NCBI RefSeq assembly: GCF_918698095.1
Contig: NZ_CAKKLY010000006.1
Coordinates: 60,024-124,023 of the forward strand
Source of the DNA: Arthrobacter sp. Bi83
GTDB taxonomy: Bacteria > Actinomycetota > Actinomycetes > Actinomycetales > Micrococcaceae
Reading direction: 5' to 3'
DNA length: 64,000 bases
Below, piece after piece: positions 32,995 to 40,033 of this stretch. Each line of letters opens with the position of its first letter. Position 1 is the first letter of the stretch. Below the pieces are notes generated by a model. That model had not been told where the DNA came from and searched no databases. It saw only the letters and a program-made list of their open reading frames with translations. A program made the translations under genes and the position numbers.

Positions 32995-33456
32995 ATGACT
33001 ATCAATCCGGATCTGCAGGGTCGGAGCTACCCTGCCGCAGAGGTGTACGACGTCGGCCGCGAGAAAATCCGGGAGTTTGCCCGCGCAGTCAAGGCCACGC
33101 ATCCCGCCCATTTTAACCTCGACGCCGCGCAGGCCCTGGGCCACCGCGATCTCGTGGCTCCGCCAACTTTTGCCATCATCATCGCACAGCGTGCCGACGC
33201 CCAGCTGATCGAGGATCCGGAGGCCGGCATCGACTTCTCCCGCGTGGTCCATGCCGACCAGCGGTTCACCCACCACCGCCCCATTTTCGCAGGTGACCGA
33301 CTAGTGGCTGAGCTGCACGTCGACGGTGTCCGTGCCATGGGCGGCGGTGCCATGATCACCACCCGCGCGGAGATTTTTGCACTCACCGACGCGGACGGGC
33401 GGGAGCCTGTGTCCACCACCAAGTCATCCATCCTGGTCCGCGGAGAGGGACAGTAA
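32995..33456 (+). CDS. MaoC/FAS1-like dehydratase domain protein (HadA/HadC-like)
   Basis: A 153-residue hot-dog-fold protein: AAEVYDVGREKIREFARAV, APPTFAIIIAQRA, RVVHADQRFTHHRPIFAGDRL. This matches the non-catalytic partner (HadA/HadC type) of (3R)-hydroxyacyl-ACP dehydratases. TAGGCT lies 7 nt before the ATG. The next gene starts 2 nt after the stop and encodes the catalytic partner, so the two probably form a heterodimer. Confidence 0.85.
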   Translation: MTINPDLQGRSYPAAEVYDVGREKIREFARAVKATHPAHFNLDAAQALGHRDLVAPPTFAIIIAQRADAQLIEDPEAGIDFSRVVHADQRFTHHRPIFAGDRLVAELHVDGVRAMGGGAMITTRAEIFALTDADGREPVSTTKSSILVRGEGQ

Positions 33457-33458
33457 CC

Positions 33459-33896
33459 ATGAACCCCACCTTCGAAGAACTGAGCGTCGGCCAGGACATC
33501 GGCACCCGCAGCATCGGCGTCACCCGGCAGGATCTGGTCAAGTACGCGGGCGCCTCGGGGGATTTCAATCCCATCCACTGGAACGAGGCCTTCGCCACGG
33601 GCGTGGAGCTTCCCGGCGTCATCGCGCACGGCATGTTCACCATGGGCGCTGCGGTGCAGCTGGTGACCGACTGGGCAGGTGACCCGGCCGCCGTCGTCGA
33701 TTACCAGACCCGCTTTACCAAACCGGTGCTGGTCACCGACACCACCGGGACCGCCGACGCCGGAGCGGTGATCGAGGTCAGCGGAACCGTCGGCGCGCTC
33801 GACGCCGAGGCGCGCACCGCACGCGTGGACCTCGCCGTGGTCTTTGACGGGCAGAAAGTCCTCATGAAGGCGCAGGCTCTGGTCAGGGTGTCCTGA
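33459..33896 (+). CDS. MaoC-family dehydratase (HadB-like)
   Basis: A 145-residue hot-dog-fold enzyme with the hydratase-2 motif YAGASGDFNPIHWNEAFA (about 29-46), where Asp and His are the catalytic dyad, and GVIAHGMFTMGAAVQL. With the preceding HadA-like subunit it would dehydrate 3-hydroxyacyl thioesters. In mycobacteria the homologous pair serves mycolic acid elongation. Confidence 0.85.
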   Translation: MNPTFEELSVGQDIGTRSIGVTRQDLVKYAGASGDFNPIHWNEAFATGVELPGVIAHGMFTMGAAVQLVTDWAGDPAAVVDYQTRFTKPVLVTDTTGTADAGAVIEVSGTVGALDAEARTARVDLAVVFDGQKVLMKAQALVRVS

Positions 33897-33910
33897 AACG
33901 TGATGCGTTC

Positions 33911-35227
33911 TTGAGTTCCACAGCCGTCCAGGCGCCGGAGGTCACCCACTGGCGAAATGCGGTGGTGGTGGCCTACGCCGCCAGCGGCATTGCCTTTGCC
34001 TCCTGGGTCTCCCGGCTGCCTGCCATACGGGACGGCCTGGACCTAACTCCGGGGACCATCGGGCTGCTGCTGCTCTGCATGACGGCCGGCTCCTTTCTGT
34101 CGGTGTCGGCCTCGGGACTGATCGTGCTGCGGCTCGGGTCCAAACGGACCATCCGGACCGGCAGCATCATGGTGGGCATCGGACTTGTTCTGGCCGGATT
34201 CGGAACGTCGGTGCTGGCTAGTCCGCTGGCGGTTGCCGCCGGACTGGCCGTCATCGGGCTGGGCACGGCGAGCTGGAACACGGCCTCCAATGTGGAAGGC
34301 GCCGCGGTGGAACGCGCCGTGGGACGGCACATCATGCCGCGCCTGCACGGCGCATTCAGCCTCGGAACCGTGACCGGCGCAGGCCTTGGGGCCTGGGCGG
34401 CCGGAACGGGCGTGCCGGTGTTCTGGCACCTCGCCGCCGCGGGCCTGGTAGTTGCCGGTTCGGTGACGACGGCGGCCCGCTGGTTTCTCGCGGACGTCAC
34501 CCCGATTGGACGGGACTCCACGTACCGGCAGGACACCTTCGAAGACCCCATCACGGGCCCGATCCCCGTCATCCGCCAGGGAGCCGAGACAAGCGAGGCC
34601 CCACTGGACAACAAGCGCAAGATCGCCCAGGCCTGGCGCGATAAGCGGACACTGCTGCTGGGCGTCATGGTGCTCGGCCTGGCGTTGGCCGAAGGCGCGG
34701 CGGGGGACTGGGTGGCGCTGGCGCTTGCCGACGGCCACCACCAGTCGGACGCTGCCGGTGCGGCGGGCTACGGCATTTTTGTCACGTTCATGACGGTGGG
34801 CCGGTTCGCCGGAACCGTGGTGCTGGACCGGTTCGGCCGGGTTCCCGTGATGCGCTGGTGCTCGGCGCTCGCCGTCGCGGGACTGGCACTGTTCGTTTTC
34901 GCGCCAGTTCCGTGGCTGGCCTACACCGCCCTGGCCGTGTGGGGGCTTGGTGCGTCGCTCGGTTTCCCGGTGGGAATGTCCGCCGCCGCCGACGACCCTG
35001 CCAAGGCAGCTGCCCGGGTGTCCGTGGTCTCCACCATCGGCTATGGAGCTTTCCTGTGCGGGCCGCCGCTGCTGGGCCTTCTGGCCGAGCACGTCGGGAT
35101 CCTGCACTCCCTGCTTGCTGTCATGGCTGTGCTGGTGGTGAGTTTCCTGCTGTCACCGGTGGCGCGGAAGGAGCCTGGCCCAAGCGGGCGCAGGCACAAT
35201 AACGGGCGGGGCGGCAATCCAAGTTAA
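33911..35227 (+). CDS. MFS transporter
   Basis: A 438-residue major facilitator with 12 predicted helices, a hydrophilic central loop (about 200-240) and motif A-like SRLPAIRDGLDLTPGTIGLLLL at the start. SVSASGLIVLRLGSKRTIRTGSI and TVGRFAGTVVLDRFGRVPVMR are the two motif-A loops. The TTG at 33911, 14 nt behind the HadB-like stop, is the most likely start. It looks like the fucose-permease/YfmO-like group; the substrate is unknown. Confidence 0.8.
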   Translation: MSSTAVQAPEVTHWRNAVVVAYAASGIAFASWVSRLPAIRDGLDLTPGTIGLLLLCMTAGSFLSVSASGLIVLRLGSKRTIRTGSIMVGIGLVLAGFGTSVLASPLAVAAGLAVIGLGTASWNTASNVEGAAVERAVGRHIMPRLHGAFSLGTVTGAGLGAWAAGTGVPVFWHLAAAGLVVAGSVTTAARWFLADVTPIGRDSTYRQDTFEDPITGPIPVIRQGAETSEAPLDNKRKIAQAWRDKRTLLLGVMVLGLALAEGAAGDWVALALADGHHQSDAAGAAGYGIFVTFMTVGRFAGTVVLDRFGRVPVMRWCSALAVAGLALFVFAPVPWLAYTALAVWGLGASLGFPVGMSAAADDPAKAAARVSVVSTIGYGAFLCGPPLLGLLAEHVGILHSLLAVMAVLVVSFLLSPVARKEPGPSGRRHNNGRGGNPS

Positions 35228-35236
35228 GCTGGACGG

Positions 35237-36304
35237 GTGACTCCCACCATGCTTTCCGATCTGACCACGGCTGCCGTCGGCGGCCCCGCCGGCAACTATA
35301 TCGAGGCCCGCACGGAAGCGGAGATCATTGACGCGGTGCGGACTGCCGACGCCGCCGGGGAGCCCCTGCTGATCATCGGCGGCGGATCCAACCTGCTGAT
35401 TTCCGACGACGGGTTCCCCGGAACCGTCGTGAGGATCGCCTCCGAGGGGTTCACCGTCACCGCGGAGGACTCGTGCGGCGGCGTTGCCGTGGTGGTCCAG
35501 GCCGGCCACAACTGGGATGCCCTGGTAGAGCATGCGGTGCTGCACGCGTGGTCCGGGATTGAGGCGCTCGCCGGAATCCCCGGAGCCACCGGCGCCACCC
35601 CGGTGCAGAACGTGGGAGCGTACGGATCCGATGTTTCACAGACCATCGCCGCTGTCCGCACCTGGGACCGGGAACGCAACGCCGTGCAGACATTCACCAG
35701 CTCCGAGCTCAAGTTCGGTTACCGGGACTCCATCCTCAAGCAGACCACTGTTAACGGCTCCCCGCGCTACGTGGTGCTCACGGTCGAGTTCCAGCTGCCG
35801 CTGGGCCGGATGAGCGCCCCCGTCCGCTACGCCGAGCTGGCCCGGGTCCTCGGCGTCGAGCAGGGCCAGCGGGCCTACTCCAACGACGTCCGCCGTGAAG
35901 TCCTCCGGCTGCGTGCCTCCAAGGGCATGGTCCTCGACCCGGCAGACCGAGACACGTACTCCACCGGCTCCTTCTTCACCAACCCCATCGTCTCCGCAGA
36001 GGTGGCGGCAGGGCTTCCGGAGAATGCGCCGCAGTATCCGGCCGGATCGGACGGCCTGGTGAAACTTTCCGCGGCGTGGCTGATCGACCAGGCCGGGTTC
36101 GGCAAGGGCTTCGGGCTGGAGGCCGGAAGCGTTTCCGGTGGCAGGGCCTCGCTGTCCACCAAACACACCCTGGCCATCACCAACCGGGGCTCTGCCAGCG
36201 CCGCCGACATGGTGGCGATCGCGCGGGAGGTGCGGGCCGGCGTCGTCGGGCGTTTCGGCATTGAACTTCACCCGGAGCCGCTGCTGATTGGCGTGGAGCT
36301 CTAA
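35237..36304 (+). CDS. murB: UDP-N-acetylenolpyruvoylglucosamine reductase
   Basis: A 355-residue FAD enzyme of peptidoglycan precursor synthesis (UDP-MurNAc formation with NADPH). Seen are LIIGGGSNLLISDDGFPG (FAD-binding), LAGIPGATGATPVQNVGAYGSDV, the catalytic Ser in YSTGSFFTNP and the C-terminal Glu in ELHPEPLLIG. TAAGCT stands 6 nt before GTG 35237, supporting that leaderless start; an ATG at 35249 is the alternative. It lies after the MaoC/MFS genes on the same strand. Confidence 0.95.
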   Translation: MTPTMLSDLTTAAVGGPAGNYIEARTEAEIIDAVRTADAAGEPLLIIGGGSNLLISDDGFPGTVVRIASEGFTVTAEDSCGGVAVVVQAGHNWDALVEHAVLHAWSGIEALAGIPGATGATPVQNVGAYGSDVSQTIAAVRTWDRERNAVQTFTSSELKFGYRDSILKQTTVNGSPRYVVLTVEFQLPLGRMSAPVRYAELARVLGVEQGQRAYSNDVRREVLRLRASKGMVLDPADRDTYSTGSFFTNPIVSAEVAAGLPENAPQYPAGSDGLVKLSAAWLIDQAGFGKGFGLEAGSVSGGRASLSTKHTLAITNRGSASAADMVAIAREVRAGVVGRFGIELHPEPLLIGVEL

Positions 36305-36355
36305 AGCCGTGGTTGCTGCGCTGACCTGACGTGCCGGCCGTCCTAGGATGGGCCC

Positions 36356-37498
36356 ATGGCATCGGTGGCGCGGACACGGGTTACGGCAAAGATTCTCGGC
36401 CGGCTGCGGCTGGCCTCGCAAGGGCTGCTGGGGGAGGGGTTCGCCGGCGTTCCGGAGGCTGTCCGCCGGATGACGGCGATGCAGGCCCAGGACCTTCAGG
36501 CCGCGCTGTGGGCCGTGGGCCTGCGGGTTCCGGGCGCGGCGCTCAGCGACGTGCGGGCCGCCCTGGACGCGGGAACCGTTGTGCGGTCGTGGCCCATGCG
36601 CGGCACCCTCCACCTGCTGGCCCCGGAGGATCTGCGCTGGATCCTGAACATCACCACGGCACGGCTGGTCCAGGGCATGTCGAGCCGGCACCGACAGCTG
36701 GAGATCACCGGCAGCGACGTTGACGTCTGCCGGAAGGTCGCACTGGACCTTGTCTCCGGAGGGCGCGGGGTTTCCGGAGGGCGGGACGTTTCTGGAGTGC
36801 AAGGCGCCACGCGCGGGGAGCTGTTCGCGGCCTTCGACGCCGCAGGCCAGCCTCCCACTGGGCAGCGTGGCATCCACCTGTTGGGTCTGCTGTGTCAGAG
36901 CGCGTCGCTGGTGCCCGGGCCGCTGGACCGGAACCAGCAGAAGTTCGTGGCGTTCGACGACTGGATCTCCTCCTCGCGAGACCTCGGCCGCGAAGAGGGC
37001 ATTGCCGAGCTGCTGCTGAGGTACCTGCGCAGCCACGGGCCTGCGACGGTGCGGGACTTTGCCTGGTGGTCCAGCATTCCCCTGACAGAGGTCCGGGCCG
37101 CGCTTCCTGCCGTCAGTGGAGAGCTCGTGGAACTGGAGTTTGGCGGAACAAGCTACTGGCTCTCACCCGAGACAGCCGCGCTGCTCGACGACGTCGTGCC
37201 CGGCCAGCGCACTGTCCTTGCCCTGCCGGGGTTCGACGAATTTGTCCTCGGGTACACGGACCGGAGCCTGGTGCTGCCGCCGGAGCATGCCCAGAAAATC
37301 GTCCCGGGCGGCAACGGAGTGTTCAAGAAGGCGATCGTGGCTGGCGGCGAGGTGGTCGGAACGTGGGCGAGGCATGGAACCGGGCGCAGTGCCTCGTTCG
37401 TTCCGGTGCCGTTCGATGACTCCAAGCCCCTGGGCCCGGCGACCTTGGCAGGGTTCACCAGGTCCGCCTCGCGGTATGAGAGGTTTCTCGCGTCCTGA
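36356..37498 (+). CDS. AlkZ/YcaQ-like winged-helix DNA glycosylase family protein
   Basis: A 380-residue HTH_42 (DUF1006) protein. MTAMQAQDLQAALW (about 40-53) holds the Gln-x-Gln type motif used by AlkZ glycosylases, and VVRSWPMRGTLHLL (about 75-88) is the second hallmark. The C-terminus has GNGVFKKAIVAGG and RYERFLAS. AlkZ-type enzymes unhook interstrand crosslinks. Near residues 133-148 a short SGGRGVSGGRDVSG insertion comes from a small repeat. TAGGAT lies 6 nt before the ATG (leaderless). DNA repair function is inferred from family. Confidence 0.8.
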   Translation: MASVARTRVTAKILGRLRLASQGLLGEGFAGVPEAVRRMTAMQAQDLQAALWAVGLRVPGAALSDVRAALDAGTVVRSWPMRGTLHLLAPEDLRWILNITTARLVQGMSSRHRQLEITGSDVDVCRKVALDLVSGGRGVSGGRDVSGVQGATRGELFAAFDAAGQPPTGQRGIHLLGLLCQSASLVPGPLDRNQQKFVAFDDWISSSRDLGREEGIAELLLRYLRSHGPATVRDFAWWSSIPLTEVRAALPAVSGELVELEFGGTSYWLSPETAALLDDVVPGQRTVLALPGFDEFVLGYTDRSLVLPPEHAQKIVPGGNGVFKKAIVAGGEVVGTWARHGTGRSASFVPVPFDDSKPLGPATLAGFTRSASRYERFLAS

Positions 37499-37744
37499 GG
37501 CCTCGCGGGTGCTGCCGCAGCAGCCGTCCCGCCCCGTCTCCTCCCGCACGATCGGCCTCCGCCCGCATGACCGGCGGCCCGGGGCAGCAACGGTTGTGCG
37601 CCCCGGCGCGGTAGCGGCCTCCCCCGCTCGCTCCTCCGGCCGCCGATAACGCTGACGCGGGCGCAGCACCCACAAAGGGCAAGGGCCTGCCGCCGGGCTA
37701 CAGTGAGAGTGCAACGGAGACCACTCACGCCAGGGAGCAGCACC

Positions 37745-37894
37745 ATGAGCCACGACTTCATCCTTACGGACGACGACGCCGCACCCGCTGATGCCACCCA
37801 CGCCCAGGACATGCTGGAAGTCTCCATGCTGACCATGCCCCAGACGGGTTCTGTCGTGGATATCTCCTGGGAAAAATCCCCGCTGGACCAGTAA
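37745..37894 (+). CDS. 49-residue acidic small protein
   Basis: ATG at 37745 with AGGGAG upstream opens a 49-residue acidic protein (begins MSHDFILTDDDAAPADAT, ends WEKSPLDQ). It has a single Trp, no Cys, no membrane segment. I do not recognise a family. It lies between the AlkZ-like gene and the accessory island and is followed by a hairpin. Confidence 0.55.
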   Translation: MSHDFILTDDDAAPADATHAQDMLEVSMLTMPQTGSVVDISWEKSPLDQ

Positions 37895-37943
37895 CCTCCG
37901 CAGCGACGACGCTGCACCACAGATTTCCTTTTGCTGAGGGAAA

Positions 37944-37979
37944 AGGTGAGGCCAGCCCCCTAAGGGGCCGGCCTCACCT
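37944..37979 (+). terminator. Hairpin at the left edge of the accessory island
   Basis: AGGTGAGGCC (37944-37953) pairs with GGCCTCACCT (37970-37979), then GCCCC with GGGGC after one mismatch, loop CTAA. No T-run. It follows the small gene at 37745 and also shares its arm GGTGAGGCC with the 15-mer inverted repeats around the AAA+ gene. Confidence 0.6.
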
Positions 37980-38025
37980 CACTGACTAAAAGGGCCTCGT
38001 TTAAACACTGACTAAAAGGGCCTCG
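37980..38025 (+). repeat. Two direct copies of a 20-mer, 26-bp period
   Basis: CACTGACTAAAAGGGCCTCG is present at 37980-37999 and 38006-38025, separated by TTTAAA. The second copy runs straight into the first structured repeat. A related AAAAGGGCCTCG stands at the same place before the second structured repeat (39501). Confidence 0.85.
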
Positions 38026-38091
38026 CTGCGCTCGGGCTGTAGAAGCGTTTTTCTGTTTTTTGCTGCTGTCCTGCGGATCGTACGTGCCCGC
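38021..38091 (+). repeat. Structured repeat, copy 1 (5' part only)
   Basis: This copy shares CCTCGCTGCGCTCGGGCTGTAG, the T-rich arm ending GCTGCTG and the GGATCGTACGTGCCCGC box with copies 2 and 3, in the same order. After about 38091 similarity stops, and the 3' stems are absent. The AAA+ gene region follows instead, so the copy appears truncated. Confidence 0.75.
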
Positions 38092-38123
38092 GTGAATACT
38101 ACGACCAAAAGGGAGTTGATGCT

Positions 38124-38138
38124 GGTGAGGCCAACCCC
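38124..38138 (+). repeat. Left 15-mer of an inverted pair flanking the AAA+ gene
   Basis: GGTGAGGCCAACCCC at 38124-38138 is the exact reverse complement of 39469-39483. Together they bracket 1.36 kb containing the AAA+ ATPase gene. Confidence 0.85.
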
Positions 38139-38172
38139 ACCCCGGTCGGGAATCGAGTACTACAGTGGATGC

Positions 38173-39207
38173 ATGGCTGCCAGCCGCAATCCGCTCGACG
38201 ACCTGCGCGAAACCATCGGCCATCTGACCGATCAGCTCAGGCTGCACGGTTCGGAGCGCGTTGACGACCTGGTCGGCGATCTCATCGGTGCGAGGCCCGG
38301 CCCGGCCCGGCCGCTGTCCGAGGTGCAGGCCGAGCTCGACGCGCTGGTCGGACTGGAGACCGTGAAGGAACAGGTGCGGGCGCTCGTCGCACTGCTCCAG
38401 GTCCAGGCCCGCCGTAAGGCGCACGGCCTGCCGGAGGTGGCCACATCACAGCATCTGGTGTTCCTCGGAAATCCGGGCACGGGCAAAACCACTGTGGCGC
38501 GGCTCCTAGCCGAGATGTACCGCGCGGTCGGTCTGCTGCAGAAAGGCCACCTGGTCGAGGTTGACCGTTCGGGCCTGGTGGGGCAGTATGTCGGCGCGAC
38601 CGCCATCAAGACGGACCGGGTGATCCGGCGTGCGCTGGACGGCGTCCTGTTCATCGACGAGGCCTACGCGCTGGCCCCGGAGGACGGCCGGATGGACTTC
38701 GGTCCCGAGGCGATCGAGGTCCTACTCAAGCGGATGGAGGACCACCGCCACCGCCTGGTCGTGATCGTGGCCGGGTACCCGCGGCTGATGGAGTCCTTCT
38801 TGCTCTCGAACCCCGGACTGCGCTCCCGGTTCGCCCGCGAGATCACGTTCCCCGACTACTCCGTCGACGCACTTCAGACGATCTTCCACCAGATGCTGGC
38901 CCAGCACGAGTACACGCTGGAGCCGGGTACGGACCAGATCCTGCGCCGCATCCTCACCGGGCTCCACGCGGGTGAGGACTCCGGCAACGCACGGTTCGCC
39001 CGCACGCTGTTCGAGCAGGCGCTCAACCGCCAGGCGCTGCGGCTGTCGCTCGACGAGGAACAAAGTCTCGACGCGCTCGATCGTGAGGCCGTTATGACGC
39101 TCACCGCGGACGACATCGTCGAGGCCGCGCTGGCCTTGGGCGAGGAGCCGGAGCCGGAACCGACCCCGGAACCGGAGCAGTCACGCTGGTGGCACTGGCT
39201 GGTCTGA
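38173..39207 (+). CDS. CbxX/CfqX-type AAA+ ATPase
   Basis: A 344-residue cytosolic AAA+ protein. Walker A GNPGTGKTT (99-107), pore-loop region SGLVGQYVGATA (133-144), Walker B VLFIDEAYAL (158-167), sensor 1 VVIVAGY, arginine finger in NPGLRSRF (213-220). The closest families are RuBisCO-activase CbxX, SpoVK and the EccA C-terminal ATPase. The C-terminus has an EPEPEPTPEPEQ stretch and ends in Trp-rich RWWHWLV. TACAGT at 38161 is 6 nt before the ATG (leaderless). No RuBisCO, ESX or other partner is near, and it lies inside inverted 15-mers. Confidence 0.85.
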   Translation: MAASRNPLDDLRETIGHLTDQLRLHGSERVDDLVGDLIGARPGPARPLSEVQAELDALVGLETVKEQVRALVALLQVQARRKAHGLPEVATSQHLVFLGNPGTGKTTVARLLAEMYRAVGLLQKGHLVEVDRSGLVGQYVGATAIKTDRVIRRALDGVLFIDEAYALAPEDGRMDFGPEAIEVLLKRMEDHRHRLVVIVAGYPRLMESFLLSNPGLRSRFAREITFPDYSVDALQTIFHQMLAQHEYTLEPGTDQILRRILTGLHAGEDSGNARFARTLFEQALNRQALRLSLDEEQSLDALDREAVMTLTADDIVEAALALGEEPEPEPTPEPEQSRWWHWLV

Positions 39208-39409
39208 CCGGATCTGCGGCGGCTGTCAGGCGAAGGCCCGTCCCGAACCCGAGCGGGAAAAGCACAACTATTCCACTGACGTGTAACCCTAGGACAGCTT
39301 TCCTACCCACCCCAAGCTTGCTCGCTACGGCCCTGGACCCCCAACGGTCGCAAACAGCGCCACCGCGGCTTCGCGCTGCTCCTCAGACAACGAACTGCCC
39401 TTAACATGA
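39208..39409 (-). pseudogene. Possible insertion-sequence remnant
   Basis: No intact gene is present. On the minus strand a short frame reads SSLSEEQREAAVALFATVG, which resembles the N-terminus of a transposase OrfA, then stops. Next to it is the 53-bp inverted repeat at 39410-39462 that could be an element end. The call is tentative. Confidence 0.3.
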
Positions 39410-39462
39410 AACTGCTCCCCGTAAGTTAGAACTGAATTTTCAGTTCACTTCAGGGAGCAGTT
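39410..39462. repeat. 53-bp compound inverted repeat
   Basis: AACTGCTCCC (39410-39419) pairs with GGGAGCAGTT (39453-39462) and inside it GAACTGA (39429-39435) pairs with TCAGTTC (39440-39446). It resembles a transposon end or an old terminator. It sits just before the right 15-mer of the AAA+ element. Confidence 0.7.
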
Positions 39463-39468
39463 CACTAT

Positions 39469-39483
39469 GGGGTTGGCCTCACC
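39469..39483 (-). repeat. Right 15-mer of the inverted pair flanking the AAA+ gene
   Basis: Exact reverse complement of 38124-38138. A very similar GGGGCCGGCCTCACC precedes structured repeat copy 1 at 37964-37978, so the 5' flanks of copies 1 and 2 are homologous. Confidence 0.85.
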
Positions 39484-39507
39484 TCTTTTGAAGACTGCAC
39501 AAAAGGG

Positions 39508-39741
39508 CCTCGCTGCGCTCGGGCTGTAGTAGCGCTTTTTCTGTTTTTTGCTGCTGTCCGGCGGATCGTACGTGCTCGCTTCACCGGCTCAACCGTCCTG
39601 CGGACGGCTGCACACCGGATGGATTGTGTCGGCGCTGCGCTTATTTCCTCCCACAATCCATCCTCTGCTTGCCCTTCGGGTGCCCGGGCTCCGTCGGGCA
39701 CAGCTACGCGTTGCTCCGCCAGCAGGCAAAAAAACAAACTG
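39508..39741 (+). ncRNA. Structured repeat, copy 2 (complete)
   Basis: A 234-nt element with a closing stem made from TTTTTTGC/TGCTG near 39544-39556 and CAGCA/GGCAAAAAA at 39720-39733, one base bulged. Internal hairpins: CCGTCC/GGACGG (39593-39607), 12-bp GGATGGATTGTG/CACAATCCATCC (39617-39663) and GTGCCCG/CGGGCAC (39680-39701). Boxes conserved with copy 3 are GCTCGGGCTGTA, GGAT-GTACGT and CTCCGTCGGGCACAGCT. No ORF is conserved. Reads as a folded RNA or a folded mobile repeat. Confidence 0.55.
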
Positions 39742-40033
39742 TGAGTCTTTACATGGCTGGTCTGGGACTAGCTGGCAGTGTTGATGCCGGTCGTTCTGCC
39801 TGGTGCGTGACTCGAAAAAACAATTGCCCCTCGAGGGTGCGTTTCCCCCGATTTGTCCACGCTGGGTGGAGCGGCCGGCGCTGACCTGTCCCACGTCGGT
39901 GGCTTGATTAGAAGCTTGCCCAGCCCCTGAAGTTGTGGCTCATCACAGTTTTGCCTCGAGGTGACTCTTCCCAGGTCAGTGCCGGTCGTGCTGCGGCCAT
40001 TCTTGCCCGTTCGAAAGGAAGGAGGGTAGTGCG
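39742..40033 (+). ncRNA. Candidate bridge-RNA region of the IS110 element
   Basis: The noncoding stretch before the transposase is 290 bp, far longer than a ribosome site needs. IS110-group elements are known to carry their bridge RNA in this left-end region. No structure was folded here, so the RNA itself is inferred from family and position. Confidence 0.35.

Noticed and set aside
37980..38025. Two 20-bp direct repeats considered as a CRISPR array
   Set aside because: Only two units, 6-bp spacer, no cas genes and part of a larger repeat element.
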